Of a stretch of 64,000 nt of DNA, positions 57,713 to 64,000 are shown in pieces. Location: the NCBI RefSeq assembly GCF_023195895.1, contig NZ_JALPRK010000003.1, positions 62,001 through 126,000 of the forward strand. The letters run 5' to 3'. A model generated the notes under the pieces. That model did no database searches, had not been told where the DNA came from, and saw nothing but the letters and a program-made list of their open reading frames with translations. The DNA is from Paenibacillus mellifer (GTDB taxonomy: Bacteria > Bacillota > Bacilli > Paenibacillales > Paenibacillaceae). Position 1 is the stretch's first letter. The number at the start of each line of letters is the position of its first letter. Both the position numbers and the translations under genes were made by a program.

Positions 57713-58774
57713 TTACTCTGTATCCCCGCCTTCGGCTTCCCAACGGGCGATTTCTTCACGTACTCGCGGAGCAACCACTGTACCGAGGAGCTCAATCGAC
57801 CGCATCACATCCTCATGCGGCATCGTCCCGAGCGGGCAATGCAGCATAAAGCGGGTGATGCCGACATTTTTGCGCAAATAGATAATCTTGTTGGCGACGG
57901 TCTCCGGATCGCCGACGTACAACGCGCCTTCCAGGCTGCGGGCGGCATCGTAGCTGGCCCGGCCGTAGTGGCCCCAGCCGCGTTCCCGTCCGATCACGTT
58001 CATGGCCGCCTGCGTCGAAGGGAAGAACTTCTCCACCGCCACATCATTGCGGTCGCCAACGAATCCATGCGAATGGGAAGCGACCGTCAGCTTCGAGACG
58101 TCATGCCCTGCCTGGGCAGCAGCCTGCTTGTAGATCTTCACGAGCGGCGCAAATTGAGTCGGCCGGCCGCCAATGATCGCCAGCACCAGCGGCAAACCGA
58201 GCACACCGGCACGAATGACGGATTCGGTGTTGCCGCCGCTGCCGATCCAGACCGGCAAAGGGTTCTGTACGGGACGCGGATAGACGCCCAGATTGTTGAT
58301 GGCTGGACGGTGCTTGCCTTGCCAGGTTACTTTTTCCGACTCGCGCAGCTTCAGAAGCAGATCCAGCTTCTCCTCGAACAGTTCCTCATAATCGTTCAAA
58401 TCGTATCCGAACAGCGGAAAGGACTCGATAAAAGACCCGCGTCCAGCCATGATCTCCGCGCGCCCGTTCGATAGGCCGTCCAGCGTCGCGAAATCCTGGA
58501 ACACTCGAACCGGATCATCGGAAGACAACACGGTAACGGCGCTGGTCAGCCGGATCCGCGTCGTCTGCGGGGCTGCCGCCGCCAACACCAAAGTCGGCGA
58601 CGAAGCGGCATAATCCTTGCGGTGATGCTCCCCTACGCCGAACACGTCGAGCCCGACTTTATCGGCTAGGACGATCTCCTCTACCACCTCGCGCAGCCGC
58701 TGCGCATGACTGATCAATTCGCCGGTGACGACGTCCGGCGTCGTTTCCACGAACGTGCTGATTCCGATTTCCAT
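57713..58774 (-). CDS. LLM-class (luciferase-like) flavin-dependent oxidoreductase
   Basis: A 353-residue TIM-barrel FMN/F420-type monooxygenase-like protein: GISTFVETTPDVVTGE, DVFGVGEHHRKDYAASSP, RIRLTSAVTVLSSDDPVRVFQDFATLDGLSNGRAEIMAGRGSF and PVWIGSGGNTESVIRA are typical of the YtmO/LLM group. Such enzymes use reduced flavin from a partner reductase; a (frameshifted) flavin reductase lies just upstream in convergent orientation. Natural substrate not deducible. Confidence 0.94.
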   Translation of the reverse strand: MEIGISTFVETTPDVVTGELISHAQRLREVVEEIVLADKVGLDVFGVGEHHRKDYAASSPTLVLAAAAPQTTRIRLTSAVTVLSSDDPVRVFQDFATLDGLSNGRAEIMAGRGSFIESFPLFGYDLNDYEELFEEKLDLLLKLRESEKVTWQGKHRPAINNLGVYPRPVQNPLPVWIGSGGNTESVIRAGVLGLPLVLAIIGGRPTQFAPLVKIYKQAAAQAGHDVSKLTVASHSHGFVGDRNDVAVEKFFPSTQAAMNVIGRERGWGHYGRASYDAARSLEGALYVGDPETVANKIIYLRKNVGITRFMLHCPLGTMPHEDVMRSIELLGTVVAPRVREEIARWEAEGGDTE

Positions 58775-59008
58775 GTTGAGTTCCTCCGCTTCAATTATTA
58801 ACTATATTTTTGTATTTTACTATACTTTTCTCATATGAGCAAAAGAAATACTTGCCCTTCTGTGTGCCCTTTCGTCCATAAGCTGTGCGCATTATCGTTC
58901 ACCTATACGTGAGGCCTGCGGGGCAGGCGGGTGGGCGCGGCTAGGGTTGTGCGGCCGGGCGCATGAGCAAGGCTAGGGGTAGCGTCACCGCGCGTAAGCG
59001 TCAGGACA

Positions 59009-59199
59009 CCCCGAAATGTTGCATTTTGTGCAACATTTCGGGGCGGTATCCGGGCCGGGGGAGTGAAATGTTGCTTAGAGTGCAACATTTATCAGAGATA
59101 CGGCCCGCGGCGGGCTTAAATGTTGCAGTTTTTGCAACATTATGCCCCGCAGGGGCAAAAAAAAGGGAGAAATGTTGTAGGAAATACAACATTTCTCCC
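59009..59199. repeat. Four 25-bp palindromes AAATGTTGC-N7-GCAACATTT with an exact 52-bp period
   Basis: Palindromes at 59014-59038, 59066-59090, 59118-59142 and 59170-59194, centres at 59026, 59078, 59130 and 59182. Each has 8-9 paired bases around a 7-base loop (ATTTTGT, TTAGAGT, AGTTTTT, AGGAAAT). The first stem extends to 14 bp with flanking CCCCG/CGGGG, the last to 15 bp with GGGAG/CTCCC. The three spacers are 27 bp each, GC-rich and dissimilar. Unit 4 reads AAATGTTGT/ACAACATTT. Confidence 0.9.
59157..59199 (-). terminator. Terminator of the glycerate kinase gene, built on the last palindrome
   Basis: On the minus strand GGGAGAAATGTTGTA pairs with TACAACATTTCTCCC (15 bp, 5-base loop), followed by TTTTTTTT (59157-59164). 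A classic intrinsic terminator; it shows that at least this unit of the array has been recruited as a terminator. Confidence 0.8.
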
Positions 59200-59370
59200 T
59201 TTGGCCGCGCCCGGGCGGGCGCACGCGGCGTGCAAGCGCAAGGCCGGGCCGGCGGTGGCGCCGCGCTAGGGCGCAAGGCGCGGGTGCGCCCGCCGGCTCC
59301 GCCGCGCAACGGCGCCCTCGGTGCTGCCCGGGCCATGCCGCCCGCCGCGCCGCGGCGCATGCCCGCGCGC

Positions 59371-60402
59371 TCAGCCCAGCCGCAGCAGGCGGCCGATGCT
59401 CTCGCAGGCGCGCGCCACGTTGCGCGGCCCGTCGGCGAGCAGCTGCGGCAGGGCCGCCGGCCCGGGGGCGATGCCGAAGATCGCGTCGATCCCTTCGGCG
59501 TACAGCGCGTCCGCGCCGTCGCCGATCGTGCCAGCGATCGCGATCACGCGCTTGCCGGCGGCCTTGGCGACCTGGGCGACGCCGTGGGGCGTCTTCCCGA
59601 ACTTCGTCTGGAAGTCGATGCCGCCCTCGCCGCCTGCTGCCCCCGCGCCCGGGACGTCCCGCACGTCCCGGCCAAGCTGACGCCGCGCCGTCTCGGCGTA
59701 ATGCGCAAGCGCGGCGTCGAGCTGCTCCGCCATTGCGGCGGTGGCGCCCTTCTGCGGCCCGAACACGCGGGACGCGCCACGCTCGCCGCAGAGCGGGTTG
59801 TCGACGTCGCAGGCCACGACCAGGTGCGTCTGCGGCAGCCGCGGGTCGAGCGCGGACACGTCGATCCGCGCCAGCTCGCCGAGGCGGCCTCCGCCGCGCG
59901 GCAGCGGTCGGCCTGCCGCGTCCAGGAACCGCGCGCCCAGCGCCTCGGCCATGCCGGCACCGCCGTCGTTCGTGGCGCTGCCGCCAATGCCGACGATGAT
60001 GCGGCGCACGCCCTGATCGAGGCAGGCGCGGATGAGCTCCCCCGTGCCGTACGTCGTAGTCTGCAACGGGTTGCGCAGATCCGGCGGCACTTGCTGGAGC
60101 CCGCTGGCCGAGGCCATTTCGATGGCCGCCGTCTCTCCGTCGCCCAGCAGCCCGTAGTGCGCCGTAACCGGCTCGCCGAGCGGCCCCGTCACCTCCAGCG
60201 AGAATAGCCGCCCGCCTGTGGCGTCGACCAAGGCTTGAACGGTTCCTTCTCCGCCGTCAGCCATCGGAACATGAACATAACGCGCGTCCGGAAAGACTTT
60301 GCGCAGCCCTTTTTCCATCGCCAGGCACACTTCCTTGGCCGTCATGCTCTCCTTGAACGAATCCGGCGCCAACACGAACGTGGGTTGCCGTGCCATGCTC
60401 AT
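59371..60402 (-). CDS. Glycerate kinase with an apparent ~38-residue internal deletion
   Basis: A 343-residue GarK/GlxK-type glycerate kinase: LAPDSFKESMTAKEV, MADGGEGTVQALVDA, IIVGIGGSATNDGGAGMAEALGA and the C-terminal GKTPHGVAQVAKAAGKRVIAIAGTIGDG are all present. In homologues such as E. coli GarK (381 aa) the GAGAAGG motif is followed by ~38 residues before the GEGRID motif; here GAGAAGG joins GEGGID directly (about residue 257, near 59632). The removed block belongs to the Rossmann-like domain, so activity is doubtful. The 3' two thirds is extremely GC-rich compared with neighbours. Start at 60402; an alternative is the next methionine at 60396. Confidence 0.85.
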   Translation of the reverse strand: MSMARQPTFVLAPDSFKESMTAKEVCLAMEKGLRKVFPDARYVHVPMADGGEGTVQALVDATGGRLFSLEVTGPLGEPVTAHYGLLGDGETAAIEMASASGLQQVPPDLRNPLQTTTYGTGELIRACLDQGVRRIIVGIGGSATNDGGAGMAEALGARFLDAAGRPLPRGGGRLGELARIDVSALDPRLPQTHLVVACDVDNPLCGERGASRVFGPQKGATAAMAEQLDAALAHYAETARRQLGRDVRDVPGAGAAGGEGGIDFQTKFGKTPHGVAQVAKAAGKRVIAIAGTIGDGADALYAEGIDAIFGIAPGPAALPQLLADGPRNVARACESIGRLLRLG

Positions 60403-60415
60403 CGGAGCCTCCCGC

Positions 60416-61435
60416 CTATTCCCTCATGAGCTTCGCTGCCGCTTCCATCGCCTCGACAACCCGATCGCACCAAACGTCAAATTCTGGATCCGCCTCCTGA
60501 AGCTCTGGATGCGCCAGAATATGCTCTACCGTCTGCCGGATGCCTTGATCCACGCGAACTGTCGCGGTAAAGCCCGGTACCAGCCGCTTCAACTTGCTAT
60601 TATCGAAGACGACCGTATTCGCCTTATCGCCCAGCAGCCCGCCGCGGAAATCGTAAGGCCCGTTATCCGCAAGAAAATCAGACGCGACATGTACTGCACG
60701 CAGCTTCACGCCCAGGGCATCCGCGATAATTTCATGAATTTGGTTCCAAGTCACGCTTTCGTCCGACGTGATATGGACGGATTCACCGATGGCATGAAGG
60801 TTGCCCATCAGCCCAATAAAACCTTTAGCAAAATCGCTGTTATGCGTTAACGTCCACAACGACGACCCGTCTCCATGAATCAAGACCGGTTTGTTCTCCA
60901 ACATCCGCTGGGCCACTTGCCAAGACCCCTTGTTACCGTGAACGCCCAACGGGATCGACCGCTCATCATAGGTGTGGCTCGGCCGCACGATGGTGATCGG
61001 GAATCCCTGTTCGCGATACTGCTGCATCAAATATTCCTCGCAAGCGATTTTGTTGCGGGAGTAGGCCCAATAAGGATTGGAGAGCGGTGTCCCTTCGGTG
61101 ATTCTGTAATCCGACAAAGGGGTTTGATACGCCGAAGCCGAGCTGATGAACATAAACTGCTTCGTCTTTCCGGCAAATAATCGAACATCCCGCTCCAGCT
61201 GCGCCGGTTCAAAGGCAATGAAGTCCGCCACCACGTCGAAGGTATGACCTTCAAGCTTCGCGGCCACCTCGGCTTCTTGGTGAATATCGGCCTCAATGAC
61301 CTTTACGCCGGGCGGCAACTCCTTGCTGCGAGTCCCCCGGTTTATCAGGTACAACTCCCAAGAGCTGTCCTCCGCTAACTGTCTCGTAATCGCGGAACTG
61401 ATCGTCCCGGTACCTCCGATAAATAGCGCTTTCAA
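60416..61435 (-). CDS. NAD-dependent epimerase/dehydratase (SDR superfamily)
   Basis: A 339-residue extended SDR: dinucleotide motif ALFIGGTGTISSAITRQL (G-G-T-G-x-x-S), SSASAYQ with the serine, and Y-x3-K in PYWAYSRNKIACEEYL; further IVRPSHTYDER. This set resembles the CsrA-like/isoflavone-reductase-type nucleoside-sugar group often annotated as NAD-dependent epimerases. TTG at 61435 is chosen: GGAGGGG lies 6 bases upstream; the ATG at 61462 lacks a site. It lies 13 bp upstream of glycerate kinase, so the two form an operon. Substrate unknown. Confidence 0.9.
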   Translation of the reverse strand: MKALFIGGTGTISSAITRQLAEDSSWELYLINRGTRSKELPPGVKVIEADIHQEAEVAAKLEGHTFDVVADFIAFEPAQLERDVRLFAGKTKQFMFISSASAYQTPLSDYRITEGTPLSNPYWAYSRNKIACEEYLMQQYREQGFPITIVRPSHTYDERSIPLGVHGNKGSWQVAQRMLENKPVLIHGDGSSLWTLTHNSDFAKGFIGLMGNLHAIGESVHITSDESVTWNQIHEIIADALGVKLRAVHVASDFLADNGPYDFRGGLLGDKANTVVFDNSKLKRLVPGFTATVRVDQGIRQTVEHILAHPELQEADPEFDVWCDRVVEAMEAAAKLMRE

Positions 61436-61552
61436 AATAATCCCCTCCCAAATCAAATTCACCTAATCCCCTCCATGGTAACACCTGCCACCGCATTTTC
61501 CAAATCGCTCAACCGGCATCGGCCATCCCCGCATAAGGGATGCGTAAACGCA

Positions 61553-61582
61553 TTGACATCGTTCTTCCGATAGTGGTATCTT
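61553..61582 (+). promoter_or_regulatory. SigmaA promoter of the MATE transporter gene
   Basis: TTGACA (61553-61558), 18-base spacer, TATCTT (61577-61582). A consensus -35. The predicted start near 61589 leaves a leader of about 110 nt, containing no recognisable riboswitch. Confidence 0.6.
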
Positions 61583-61699
61583 CAACCCTACCGATCTTAC
61601 GAAAGCCGGGGTTGCTTTGTTGCTTTAGCCTTGTGACGAAATGTCCGATAATAGGGGTAAACTGTTTTCTAACTATTAAAGAAAAGAAAGTGATGTCTA

Positions 61700-63088
61700 T
61701 TGAAGCCAATGTTCGCGCGTCTGAAAAATAACGCCTTCCTGGAAAAGCATCTGTCCGGCGAGTCTATGGACTACCGACAGATCTTCGCTTTGTTTCTGCC
61801 GATTCTGATCGATCAGGCATTTATCATCGGCCTCAACTTAGTCAATACCGCCATGATCAGCTCGTCCGGCGTCGCCGCCGTCAGCGCGGTCAACATCGTC
61901 GACTCGCTGAATATCTTCCTGATCAGCGTATTTGTCGCCGTCGCGACCGGGGGGACGGTGGTGGTCGCTCAATACAAAGGCAGCCGCAACGACCGTAATG
62001 TCTCTCGTGCCTCTGCGGCAACGGTCACTTCGGTCTCCCTGCTCGCGGTTGGGATCGCCCTGCTCCTGATCGGATTTCACAATCCGATTCTGAAGCTGCT
62101 GTTTGGCGCCGCCTCCGCCGACGTATTGGATAATGCCCGCGTCTATTTAATCGGCAGCAGCATCTCCTACACGGGATTAGCCGTGGTTCAGGCCGTCTGC
62201 TCAGCGCTGCGGGGAATCGGCAAAACCCGGGCCTCTCTAACCCTGTCGTTGATCATGAACCTGCTCTACGTGCTGCTGAACATCTTGCTGATCACCCTTC
62301 TGGATATGGGCGTCTTCGGCATGACGCTGGCGATCAATATCGCCCGGTTCGCAGGCGCGATCTGCGCGCTGTATTATCTATTCAAAATGGAAGCCTCCTT
62401 GCACTTGCATCTACGCGACCTGTTCCACTTCCCGCTCGAAATGCTGCGCAAAATCATGTTCATCGGGATTCCGTTCGCGGCCGAGCAGCTGTTCTTTAAT
62501 GGCGGCAAGCTGCTGACCCAGGTGTTTATCGTTAGCCTGGGCACCTACGCGATCGCAACGAATGCCATCGGCGGTTCTCTCGCCGGGGTGTTCCAAATCC
62601 CCGCCAGCGCTTTGTCCCTGACGATTGTTACTGTCGTCGGCCAATGTATCGGCAGCGGCAGCGTAGGCGACGCACGGAAGTTCATCAAGTCCTTCCTCTG
62701 GCTCGGCTCGGGATCGCTGGCTCTAATCAGCTTGATTCTGCTGCCGTTGTTCCGGCCGCTCGTAAGCATCTTCGCACCGCCCACCGAAATTATCGGCGAC
62801 ATCTTCCTCGTGCTCCTCGTGAGCTCCATCGCCCAGATCCCTCTCTGGCCGATCAGCTTCATCTTGCCGTCCGCTCTGCGGGCAGCGGGTGACTCGCGCT
62901 TTACCTCGATCACTTCGATGCTGACGATGTGGCTGTTCCGGGTCATTCTCGGCTACGTTCTCGGGATCACGCTGGGCCTCGGCATCCTCGGCGTCTGGTT
63001 GGCGATGTGCAGCGAATGGGGCGTACGCGGAGCCCTCTTCCTCTGGCGATTTCGGGGGAAGAAATGGTATGCGCATAAGTTGATTTGA
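61700..63088 (+). CDS. MATE-family multidrug efflux transporter
   Basis: A 462-residue multidrug/Na+ or H+ antiporter of the MATE family (NorM/DinF-like group) with 12 predicted helices in two halves: ALFLPILIDQAFIIGLNLVNTAMISSSG at the start, TGLAVVQAVCSALRGIGKTRASL in the middle, FNGGKLLTQVFIVSLGTYAIATNAIGGSL opening the second half. TTG at 61700 and ATG at 61709 are both possible; the binding site (GAAAGTGAT) is weak. Single gene with its own promoter and terminator. Confidence 0.93.
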   Translation: MKPMFARLKNNAFLEKHLSGESMDYRQIFALFLPILIDQAFIIGLNLVNTAMISSSGVAAVSAVNIVDSLNIFLISVFVAVATGGTVVVAQYKGSRNDRNVSRASAATVTSVSLLAVGIALLLIGFHNPILKLLFGAASADVLDNARVYLIGSSISYTGLAVVQAVCSALRGIGKTRASLTLSLIMNLLYVLLNILLITLLDMGVFGMTLAINIARFAGAICALYYLFKMEASLHLHLRDLFHFPLEMLRKIMFIGIPFAAEQLFFNGGKLLTQVFIVSLGTYAIATNAIGGSLAGVFQIPASALSLTIVTVVGQCIGSGSVGDARKFIKSFLWLGSGSLALISLILLPLFRPLVSIFAPPTEIIGDIFLVLLVSSIAQIPLWPISFILPSALRAAGDSRFTSITSMLTMWLFRVILGYVLGITLGLGILGVWLAMCSEWGVRGALFLWRFRGKKWYAHKLI

Positions 63089-63092
63089 TGCT

Positions 63093-63130
63093 AAATGTCC
63101 CCGAAACCGCGATGCGGCCGGGGACATTTT
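63093..63130. terminator. Bidirectional terminator
   Basis: AAATGTCCCCG (63093-63103) and CGGGGACATTT (63119-63129), an 11-bp perfect stem between convergent genes. Confidence 0.9.
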
Positions 63131-63143
63131 GGTTCATATCAAG

Positions 63144-64000
63144 TTATTGCGCGTCCGTTGGCGCTTGGTCCGTCGGACGTTCGTCTTGCGGTCGCATGCC
63201 TCCCTTGCCGCCTCTACCGCCACCGCCGGGACCAAACCCGGTATTGCCGGTCGTTACGCCAGATTCATTTAACCACGTCGTGATGCTGTCGGAGATTTCA
63301 AAGCTAACCACCTTCGTGCCGCCCACGTACTTCCCATCCGTATACATGCCGTCTTTCACACTGCCCGTGGAGGATCCACTGGTATACAAGACATAGGAGC
63401 CCTTCTTCAGATCCGGGGAGCTGATCACGATCGATTGGAAGTTTTTCGTCGGAGCAAAAGTCAGGATTTCATTCCCTGCATTATCCTCTAAATGAACCAA
63501 TGTGCCTGCTTGCTGCGCCTCCGGGAAGGTCATGGTAACCGAGTATTGGCTGGAGGTATCGGATGGAGCTTGCGCCATTCCCGAGCTTCCCGCCGCGACC
63601 AAAATTCCGCCGGTCATCTCGTAGCTTCCGTTATAATCCAACGTCCCGTTACCGCTATTTGTCGGCCCATTTACGAGGGCCGTGCCGCCGGTCATCACGA
63701 TCGACCCGTTGGAATCCAATCCATCGCCGGCGGCATCCACGTAAAGGTACCCGCCGCTGATCGTTAGGATGTTGCTGGACGAAGCGGCAAACTCGTCTTG
63801 GCTGCTGCCGCCATCATTCCCCCCCGAGACGTTGACACCGTCGTCCGAAGCGCTTAGGCGGGTTTCGCCACCCGACACCGCAATGGCTCCGCCTTCGATA
63901 CCTTCGTAACTCTTCGTGATGGTAATCGTTCCGCCGGCGATGGCAAGCGTTGCATCCGCATGGATCCCGTCGTCACCAGATGCGACTTCGAACTTACCGT
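63144..64000 (-). CDS. Carbohydrate-binding-domain-containing protein, DUF4353 type (5' end outside window)
   Basis: The frame is open from the stop at 63144 to the window edge; the visible 285 residues form a right-handed beta-helix-like repeat rich in Gly/Ser/Thr/Asp (GDDGIHADATLAIAGGTITI, SYEGIEGGAIAVSGG, SASDDGVNVSGGNDGG, GGYLYVDAAGDGLDSNGSIVMTGG), the hallmark of DUF4353 proteins. C-terminal to this are a beta-sandwich-like region (ILTFAPTKNFQSIVISSPDLKKGSYVLYT) and a Gly-rich, polar tail (FGPGGGGRGGKGGMRPQ). Presumably secreted; the signal peptide lies outside the window. Role unknown, possibly spore-coat or surface polysaccharide binding. Confidence 0.85.
   Translation of the reverse strand, partial: GKFEVASGDDGIHADATLAIAGGTITITKSYEGIEGGAIAVSGGETRLSASDDGVNVSGGNDGGSSQDEFAASSSNILTISGGYLYVDAAGDGLDSNGSIVMTGGTALVNGPTNSGNGTLDYNGSYEMTGGILVAAGSSGMAQAPSDTSSQYSVTMTFPEAQQAGTLVHLEDNAGNEILTFAPTKNFQSIVISSPDLKKGSYVLYTSGSSTGSVKDGMYTDGKYVGGTKVVSFEISDSITTWLNESGVTTGNTGFGPGGGGRGGKGGMRPQDERPTDQAPTDAQ

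Larger units (their letters stand above)
58775..59370. other. 596-bp non-coding GC-rich region with palindrome array
   Basis: Between the LLM oxidoreductase start and the glycerate kinase end (both minus strand). The first ~90 bp are AT-rich and contain the promoter region of the oxidoreductase; the rest is strongly GC-rich except for the four palindromes at 59009-59199. Long frames crossing it on both strands (plus 58963-60207, minus 59001-59360) have no ribosome binding site and simply translate the repeats. Confidence 0.6.

Noticed and set aside
59009..59199. Palindrome array considered as a CRISPR array
   Set aside because: Repeats are not identical, only four units exist, spacers are GC-rich with internal hairpins, and no cas gene is in the window.
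59001..59360. 119-codon minus-strand frame across the palindrome array
   Set aside because: Its repeated Gln-His-Phe and Cys-Cys stretches are translations of the palindromes; no start signal, and the terminator for glycerate kinase lies inside.
58963..60207. 414-codon open frame on the plus strand antisense to glycerate kinase
   Set aside because: It exists because of very high GC content, has no ribosome binding site, and its N-terminal part merely translates the palindromes; the minus-strand glycerate kinase has clear family motifs.
61583..61700. Leader of the MATE gene considered as a riboswitch
   Set aside because: The CAACCC/GGGTTG hairpin overlaps the predicted transcription start, and I could not match the remaining ~100 nt to any known riboswitch consensus.

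Overview
The window is a chromosomal segment of a Gram-positive, low-to-mid GC Firmicute of the Paenibacillaceae type (Paenibacillus-like). Support: strong AGGAGG-type ribosome binding sites, many TTG/GTG starts, lipoboxes directly after short signal peptides, a T-box leader in front of serS, PadR/HxlR/GntR/LacI local regulators, and B. subtilis-like gene families (PutB/PutC, GudB/RocG, YugO, YetF, Ytr-type ABC). No rRNA, tRNA, prophage, transposase or cas gene was recognised. The first gene (MarR/OhrR-like) and the last (carbohydrate-binding-domain protein) are cut by the window edges.

Layout. 1-2.1 kb: regulator fragment, a small conserved protein and an MFS transporter. 2.1-6.7 kb: sugar ABC importer (binding protein, two permeases) followed by its LacI-type regulator. 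6.8-11.2 kb: an envelope operon reading K+ channel <- DUF350 <- DUF4247 lipoprotein <- glutathionylspermidine-synthase-like ATP-grasp <- Ser/Gly-tailed membrane protein <- small protein, behind a sigmaW-like ECF promoter. 11.6-12.3 kb: PD-(D/E)XK-like protein with a winged helix. 12.6-21.8 kb: amino-acid catabolism, with a sigma54-type activator and a transporter (preceded by a -24/-12 promoter), and on the other strand proline dehydrogenase, P5C dehydrogenase, glutamate dehydrogenase and malic enzyme. Together these would take proline to glutamate, 2-oxoglutarate and, via the TCA cycle, malate to pyruvate. 22-26 kb: acyltransferase, GltS-like symporter, PadR/HAAS pair. 26-32.6 kb: a second ABC importer operon that unusually contains an HlyD-type adaptor and lies behind an OmpR/VanS-type two-component system. 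32.6-48 kb: HxlR/MFS/aldo-keto reductase, LysM-M23 peptidase, DUF421, DsrE-like, cysteine-desulfurase-like enzyme, DMT exporter, agmatine-to-putrescine genes (aguA, aguB), bifunctional Ada, a truncated ICL/PEPM remnant, and an ECF sigma/ABC exporter operon. 48-57 kb: pcp, T-box serS, NlpC/P60 peptidase, guanylate-kinase-like protein, Ytr-like ABC operon, glycosyltransferase with a polybasic tail, ArsR-type regulator. 57-64 kb: frameshifted flavin reductase, luciferase-like oxidoreductase, glycerate kinase with an apparent internal deletion, SDR, MATE exporter and the partial last gene.

The most unusual signal lies between genes. Five intergenic regions carry periodic palindrome or repeat arrays: four 25-bp palindromes at an exact 52-bp period (59.0 kb); four 25-bp ATTAAC-N13-GTTAAT palindromes at 52/61/51 bp (12.35 kb); and three copies of a TAACGCT element with 50-bp spacing (18.8, 42.9 and 52.3 kb), two of which share the same forward-forward-reverse-reverse layout with identical 50/82/50 distances. 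A separate ~150-bp element with terminal inverted repeats sits between two permease genes of one operon. Three unrelated sequence families sharing a spacing of about five DNA helical turns is the observation I would follow up first.
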